From Mugil cephalus (taxonomy: Eukaryota > Chordata > Actinopteri > Mugiliformes > Mugilidae), in NCBI RefSeq assembly GCF_022458985.1, contig NC_061779.1:21745001-21809000 (forward strand): a stretch of DNA of 64,000 nt, read 5' to 3'. Position numbers and translations under genes: made by a program. Under the pieces are notes generated by a model. That model was not told where the DNA came from. It did no database searches and worked only from the letters and a program-made list of their open reading frames with translations. Below, piece by piece: positions 51,000 through 64,000 of this stretch (its first letter is position 1; every line of letters begins with the position of its first letter).

Positions 51000-53260
51000 C
51001 ATGGCGTGTGAGTTCTATACTCTACATAGACAGTCCACATAAACCTGGCCTATAGAACAAAACATCTGCTCTCTGCTGTTTGAGAAACTAAAAGCAGAAG
51101 GAGACGTTATTTGGCCAGTGGTATTTTGACATATTTCTTTTTAGGTCACTGATCAGACATTCAGGTAGCGAATCACATCCAGGTTCACAGTCACAACCAA
51201 GTTCCCACAGCAGCAGAGCAGATACGGTTATACTTGTGTTGTCTATTCTAGACCTTATCAACCAAAGTAAATGAATGCATTCACTGTAGCATACTGATAA
51301 TACATTTTTAGAAATGACTTATTTTTAAAAGAAAATTGTTTTGGCAGGTGTACACATGAAGCATGCAGGTTTCAGAAAAGGTCTCATTGTCCTGGTTTTT
51401 TCTCCACAGCTGCTGTGCCCCACCTCTGCTTGGGGCAAAATAGTTGACGAGTAGCTGCAAGCAGGTTGGGCGAGCAGCGAGTATAGGCAGGAAAGAACCG
51501 TTTGTGTTATTTGATCATGAATCTAACTCGTTTGACCTAAGACCTGGTTATATACCTTTACTCTGAACAATTATAAGGAGCAAAGAAGTTGCCGTAGTTT
51601 ATTGATGTTGTGTGATGAAGCTGAATACTACGTCTGTTATAGTGAATGTATTTGTACCTTCGGCTTTCTTTAAAGGTCATCTGGCCTCCAAACCTGATGC
51701 AGGAAAATCGCAGATGTTTATAACAACTTTTCAGTAAGGACACATCAAGTGGGAGTGAAGAATAAACATTTATAGTGGAAACATGAAGAAGTAACGTATT
51801 TCAGGGTTAGGCTCTGGAGAGCCACGATGTCATAGATATGAACCCTAGGCGATGAAGGAATGGACATAACGTCTATACTGGCACCTTAAAACTGGAGCTA
51901 AAGATAACTCAGACTTTATTATTTACACCTGGAACACAAGTCACACACAAGATAAGGTTAACAACTTTAGCTACACTGTACAAGGCAATTTAGCTGAGCC
52001 AGGATCAATAGAATATCATTGGCCCACCTTTATTTCCGACTGTGGCTCACTAAGATATCTACTGCTGAAGCCTGGAGATTTCAAATACCCATTTTCCAAT
52101 CTTTATTAATCGTGATGTGTAGCACAATAGATGATGCAACCAAGACAACAGAAGATCGAAGTTGAATTTTAGTGAGATATGTAAAAGTTAGCAATGTAAC
52201 AACAGCATAGTCTGTTTTTGCCGCATTAATCATAGTCATTCAGCTTATTTTCACTCCGTACAGTATGTTCCCTCGTGTCATTCGATCTATATGCACCCAT
52301 GTAATGGCCCCGTGTCACCTGAGGGGGGCCTACACTGGGACAGGTGAGACACGTTTTGTTTGCCTTTGCTGCTTTCCTTACAGACACGTTTGTGAAATAG
52401 GATCCTGTTCTTCAAATTTTGCACAATCTGTACCATGAATGATGAAACCTTCAGGCCTTATCATTAAAAACCAGCCGAGTGGATTTAACCCTTCATATCA
52501 GCCAGTGACTGCTCGGCACGGTTTGCATCTGATGTAAGTTGCTAACGAACTGCTCAAACTATGATACCCAATTAGAGTAGCTAATTTGGAGTATTTATCT
52601 GGTGTGACTGCACTATGACTATGTTAACCACGTTGCAATAATGCGGAAATGTGACTACTCTGTTTTTTTTTTTGTTTTTTTTTTTTTTAATCTTTATTTG
52701 CCAAGTAGACAGCAAACACATGGGCTTGATTTCAACAAGGTTCCATTAACTACTATCTTTGTGGTCAGTTGGATCCCATTCAATGTTTAACATCTAAATA
52801 CGTCTAAATTCTTCATATTTAATGACTTTTCCCCCTTTTTTTGGCAACACTGATATGGACACTGGCCTAGACATGATATATGTTAGTTGTGGCAACAGTT
52901 TTTCATACCAAATGTTTTAGAAAACAAGAATATGTACTTAGAAATTATAGATAGATGTTAATTGTGCACACGTAAACGAAACTGCAAATGGCTGAGATAG
53001 CAAAGCGTAAGACACAAGTACTTAAAAAAGTGTTAAAACGTGGCTAAAAAAAGTATAAAAGTAAGTAAAAATCATGCCGACGTGTTCCTAAGTGTTTCAT
53101 AAACTTGGAGAAAAAAATAATTGTAATCATTTTTTAATAAACAGATGGGGTTATCTTGACCCCAGCAATTTAGGATAAAAAGTGTTAGTAAGTTTGAAGG
53201 TAACAGGAGGGCATGTGAGTCCATAAACGCACCTCCCCGTTCTACCAACACAGCGTGTAC
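51000..53260. other. Spacer between snx22 and adpgk
   Basis: I see no gene. A T-rich run lies at about 52661-52690. Short open frames on both strands have no recognisable content. Confidence 0.6.
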
Positions 53261-53269
53261 CTCGGAGTG

Positions 53270-53296
53270 GCGCATGCGCGGAACTGAAGCCGGAAG
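53270..53296. promoter_or_regulatory. adpgk: NRF1 palindrome and ETS site at the adpgk promoter
   Basis: GCGCATGCGC at 53270-53279 is a perfect NRF1 site, followed 10 bases later by an ETS core (ccggaag, 53290-53296). This pairing is typical of TATA-less housekeeping promoters. It lies just upstream of a non-coding first exon of adpgk that probably ends at the donor tatcg|gtacgt (exon end 53515). Confidence 0.65.
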
Positions 53297-53313
53297 CTGC
53301 CTTGTGCTGGCGG

Positions 53314-53356
53314 TCTCTCTCTCTCTCTCTCGCTCTCTCTCTCTCTCACTCTCTCA
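53314..53356. repeat. (CT)n microsatellite in the adpgk 5' leader
   Basis: tctctctctctctctctcgc and continuing CT units run to the cactctctcac motif. It probably falls within the untranslated first exon of adpgk. Confidence 0.85.
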
Positions 53357-54428
53357 CTGCTGCTTCTTTCCCAATCAATGCCCGTTGAATGACTTGTACT
53401 CAGTTTCACTTCTTCCGCTATCCGTCTCTCCGCCGGCGCCGTTCAGCACACTGAACGCTCTTCATGTGAATTACCAGGACACAGGACTAACAAACTTGGA
53501 GCCTGCACATTATCGGTACGTGCCGCTAACCACTAAGTGTCTAACTAAGCTTTGGCTAATTCCATCATCATCATCGTCGAGCTGTACAGTTGGTGCTCGG
53601 CTGCCAGGCTCGCCCCTAAATCACTTGGCATGCTAAAGCTACTGCCAGATTAGCTTTAATAAAGTGTGGCTAAAGATATACTCTTGAGTGCTCGCGCTGG
53701 CGTGTTAGCAAATAAATTGTGTGTGTCCACGTTAGCAGTAACTCGAGCCCTGCATACTGTCCCACAATGTACAGACAGCTTAAAGGGACAAGACGGCTCC
53801 CCCTCCGGCTGCACCCACTGGAGACAACAGTAAATAAACATTGAACCTGCACTGTCATCCAGATGGAAATGTCGCTCCGATCAACTGAATAAATAACGAG
53901 TTGATTCAGAATCTGTGACAAGATTATCAGAAAGGAAAGTTGAAAGAAAACCCAATGTTTGTTCAAAACAGCCTATTTGATTATTTGTCTTAGGTTTGGG
54001 CTTCATCAGTTTCACATGGGACGTCTTCTTGGCTTTATTGGCAGTGTGGTTCTATGGAAAAGAAGGATGCGTTCACTATTTATTTTCATTGGCAACTAAT
54101 CTGATAATCATTTTCTCAATTGATAGTTTGAGTGAGGAAATGATAAAGTAAAGAGACAAGATGTTCAGTTTGGTTTCAAGAAAATATTTGAAATGTCACC
54201 AAAACAACTGTGAAAATTATTACAGTTTTGTTAATCTATTAATAAAATAATTGTGTAAACTGATTGGGATATATTAATTTCACTAGTTGTGCTGATCTGA
54301 CTTGGTCCCAGCACTAACCTTCTTTAAGTGAGTGGTATTTGACACCAGTAAGACAGTACTTGACTCTAATGTTTGATGTAAGAGAGGACTGACTGGTTTG
54401 GTTTGTTGCAGGATTGTGTGGGAGCATC

Positions 54429-58433
<4,005 letters not shown>

Positions 58434-60120
58434 GGTTCCCTTAAAACTGACTGAACCTGGAAGAAAAAGACCCAACAAAGTCTTACCTGCAGCTGTGGAG
58501 CCATGGTCTCTGAACCAGTTCACACGTCTGTCCTGATCCTGTGTCTTCTTCTTCCCAAAGCTATGCTGCGTTTAAGAACGCGATCGTGATGACCGTTTAA
58601 AATCCTGCCTGATGACTCCTTCTCTGTTGTCCCTCCTTGTAATGCTCCAGCAGTCACAGAAACCAAGGCAGAACCTTCTTGAACTGGACGTGACCGAGCC
58701 GTAAGATGGCCTGACTCTATGCACTTGGGCACAGCTCAAAGCCATCTTCACAAACTCCAAAGAGCTTTAGTCGGCCCAGCACATTTACTCTGACCTGCAT
58801 ATCTTGCTGTGCCTTGATAAAGTACAAGAAAAGTTATTATAAAATATTTTACTTATGTTTTAAAGACAAGTGTATAATGAAGCTCAACATCAGTCACTGT
58901 CTGACACACATACTATAAACTGGAAACTGGTGAGCTTCTCTTGGTAGAGTTTATGTGGTAAACCTCGATGCTTTTTGTTTTTTCAGCTTCTGGTGTATTC
59001 ATGTCAAATGAGCACATGGATGCTCATCCTATCATGGTTATCAAACATTTTTCAGTGTCTGATTTATTTACTTGTTATAACTGTCATCTAGATATACTTG
59101 ACATTTTTCTTATTCGTTTCGAGAAGATCAAAATAATGGACTGTGACAGGTTTTGTATTCCTCACGTTTTGACTGACTTTGTTAAGAAGCTTAAAGTTTG
59201 GAAAGTCTGCATCAGTGTCTTTATGTTTTAAAAATCAAATTACAAAAAGGTAAAAAGCTACTTTATTTGGGGTATTTTAAATATGGTTTGGAAGCGGGTG
59301 TTTCTTTATGCAGTATATCTCAGTTTACAATCATGCCAGCTAATTTCTTAAGAAAGGAATTAAATATGTCATGTTATTTTTTTCTTTCTTATTTGTTTGT
59401 ACAAGTTACTCTCAGATTCAGCCTGCCCTTTGTTGAAAGATGTAATGATTTAGCATGATTGGCTTGAAAATTGTGAAAGATGCCCAGTGTAACAAACCAG
59501 AAACACTCCCTGGATCTAGCCTTTGAGTAAATTACGCCTCTTCATGGTTTATTTGTTGTCGTTGTTTGTGAACTTCTTGGAAACAGCTTCATCGTGTTAG
59601 AGATTCAGTACAGTGTATTTCAAGTGTCAGAACAACAATGTCTGTATACCTCAAATGGCCGTCACAGTCATGCAATAATAGAGTCTTAATGCAACACAAA
59701 AATATACGTGGCATTTTGTTTAGCAGAATGTACACTTTGCACTAGTAGAAGTGGTAGGTGTGCCTGTGAGGGTGAATGTAACTTTAACTCTGAACCCCCT
59801 GATGTTTTTAGTAAGTACAATCTGTTACCGGTTTCATGGTTTGTGTCTCATGTTTTTAACATTTCTAACCGTGAGCAAGTTTCCTTTACTCGTAGGTTGT
59901 CATTAAAATGGTAAAACATCTGACTCTGTTGTCTTCCCGATTGTGTCAGTTCATCAGAAACATGGTTATGTGCTTTGACATATGTAAATGACATGTTTTT
60001 TAAATAATTTAGTCAGTGCAAATAATAAAAAGTAGTCCAAATGAAGTGGTAGTCATGTGGGAACTACTCAATTGACAATCTTGATTTGTTGTTTAAAATG
60101 TTTTAAAGATTTTTAAATAA
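58434..60120 (+). other. adpgk 3' UTR and spacer to ppib
   Basis: There is no gene in this stretch. The nearest strong polyadenylation signal I see is AATAAA at 60024-60029, with ATTAAA at about 59902-59907, so the 3' UTR may be about 1.5 kb. A shorter form cannot be excluded. Confidence 0.5.
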
Positions 60121-60189
60121 TTTAAACTAGTTTTGCAGCTCTTTTGTTCTATTGAGTTGTGATGGAGGGCAACGCGGTGTAACGCGTCC

Positions 60190-60417
60190 GCGTCTGATTG
60201 GCTGAAACGCTCTGGTACGTGCACCAATCAGAGCCCGGTGCGTCTGTGCCGAAGCCCCGCCCCTGCCTACTGGAGGCTCCAGGCTCCGGACCGGACCACG
60301 GAGCGGCCGCTCGAGGTAGTCTCCTCCCCTCCCCGACCGCAGTATTCCTTCCCCCCGGCTCGTATAAAGGTAGCACGACTATCAGGCCGTCTGCGGGCTG
60401 TCCATTTTCTCTCGTTG
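60190..60417 (+). promoter_or_regulatory. ppib: ppib promoter with CCAAT boxes, GC box and TATA box
   Basis: A CpG-rich promoter. ATTGG at 60197-60201 (inverted CCAAT) and CCAAT at 60222-60227 flank gtacgtgc. A GC box (ccccgcccc) lies at about 60254-60262, and TATAAAG at 60363-60369. Transcription would begin near 60392, leaving a leader of about 25 bases. I did not find an exact ER-stress element, though mammalian PPIB is induced by ER stress. Confidence 0.65.
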
Positions 60418-63208
<2,791 letters not shown>

Positions 63209-63517
63209 AGCGCTGCTGTAAGAAGAAGAAGAACAAGGGAAAGAGGACTGGGGGATGAAATCGTGCAGGCCACCTATTGTTTTGTTTTGTTTTTTTAACT
63301 CACTAACAGCCCCGTGGTGCTGTGCTGGCGAAGGGGCTCTGTGTCATTAAGCGCCAGTGGCTGCCATCTCAAAGCACCAGAACAGCATCATCATTGAGCA
63401 ATCATGATGACACTTTGGGTCCATTTACCAACGATACCAACGAGCATTCCAACGTGCACTTAACTGTTGGTGGTAGTTGTTGTTTTTTTTTTTTTTTTTG
63501 TAACAAGTGAAATCTAA

Positions 63518-63523
63518 AATAAA
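63518..63523 (+). terminator. ppib: Polyadenylation signal AATAAA of ppib
   Basis: AATAAA lies 310 bases after the ppib stop, just beyond a T19 tract (63482-63499). It is the only strong signal before the next element. Confidence 0.75.
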
Positions 63524-63596
63524 GGTTTCGATTTTTGTTAAAGTGGTTTGTACCCTTTATTCTTGCAGTAAAGAAGACGCTCAACTTTTATTTCTT

Positions 63597-63803
63597 TAAG
63601 GCATAGGTCTTCAAGAGGGGGTCGTAAAATCTGTTGAATTTCTTTAAACACACATGAACATGAATCCAACATATTTTAGTAAAGGGATAATAATGTATAT
63701 TTGTAAATAGCACTAGGCCGAGTTTAATATAGAACGTAGTGGGTCCCTAATTAATCTCCATCAGTTTGGGGGTCCTTGGGCTGAAAAACGTTGAAGACCC
63801 CTG
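63597..63803. mobile_element. Short hAT-like MITE after ppib
   Basis: The left end, aggtcttcaagag at 63605, and the right end, gttgaagacccctg ending near 63803, are inverted copies. The flanks ctttaagg and ctttaaac may be a decayed 8-bp target duplication, typical of hAT elements. No ORF. Confidence 0.6.
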
Positions 63804-64000
63804 CTTTAAACCTCCTATTATCCTCGAATATTACAAATATTAGTGCTTGCTTATTAAATATAACACATTATGCCCTCAAGAAAATGATTTACATAAACTT
63901 GTTGACCAAGTTTTTGTGTCAGGCACTTTGTTTATTTGTTTACTACATAAATAAGCCCTTGCTACCAGTGAGTTGACCTTCCCTCTACTGTTATTTTTTT

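Noticed and set aside
60190-60300. ER-stress response element (CCAAT-N9-CCACG) in the ppib promoter
   Set aside because: Both CCAAT boxes were checked for CCACG at the right distance. Neither matches, so only the CCAAT boxes are reported.

Overview
This window is vertebrate genomic DNA, almost certainly from a ray-finned (teleost) fish. The genes are split by GT-AG introns, their proteins match vertebrate families over full length, two eukaryotic tRNA-His genes are present, and the introns and spacers carry Tc1/mariner relics and small inverted-repeat elements of kinds common in fish. There are no operons, CRISPR arrays or prokaryotic features. The species cannot be named from the sequence alone.

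Layout. From 25950 leftward to the window edge, on the minus strand, lies the 5' two thirds of ap3b2 (beta subunit of the neuronal AP-3 adaptor). Seventeen coding exons encode about 661 residues of the trunk; the hinge and ear exons lie beyond position 1. Its 12-kb first intron holds an unrecognised minus-strand gene candidate (glycine-rich ORF with its own TATA box, 18695-19526), several transposon relics, and a REST/RE1-like site. At 27.3-27.9 kb two tRNA-His(GTG) genes sit in a tandem duplication. The stretch 28-34.4 kb is gene-poor: it holds a decayed plus-strand coding relic and minus-strand coding-like fragments. At 34.4-34.6 kb there is a very compact bidirectional promoter with an RFX X-box-like motif. 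Plus-strand dnai4 (wdr78, axonemal dynein intermediate chain) runs rightward from it to 42.6 kb; an unidentified minus-strand first exon points the other way.

From 45.7 kb three further plus-strand genes follow, each with its own promoter region: snx22 (PX-domain sorting nexin), adpgk (ADP-dependent glucokinase of the ER, with one GC-AG intron) and ppib (cyclophilin B, ER prolyl isomerase, complete with TATA box and polyadenylation signal). All exon phases of these four genes close, giving full ORFs of 752, 196, 499 and 216 residues.

How they work together. These are independent housekeeping or tissue-restricted genes. Neuronal vesicle sorting (ap3b2), endosomal phosphoinositide binding (snx22), ER metabolism and folding (adpgk, ppib) and ciliary motility (dnai4) share only location. 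From memory, human AP3B2, SNX22, PPIB and ADPGK all lie on chromosome 15q, so most of the window is one conserved synteny block with dnai4 joined to it. I found no new defence or mobile system. The least explained items are the nested glycine-rich gene, the orphan exon opposite dnai4, and the relic at 32.6-33.6 kb.
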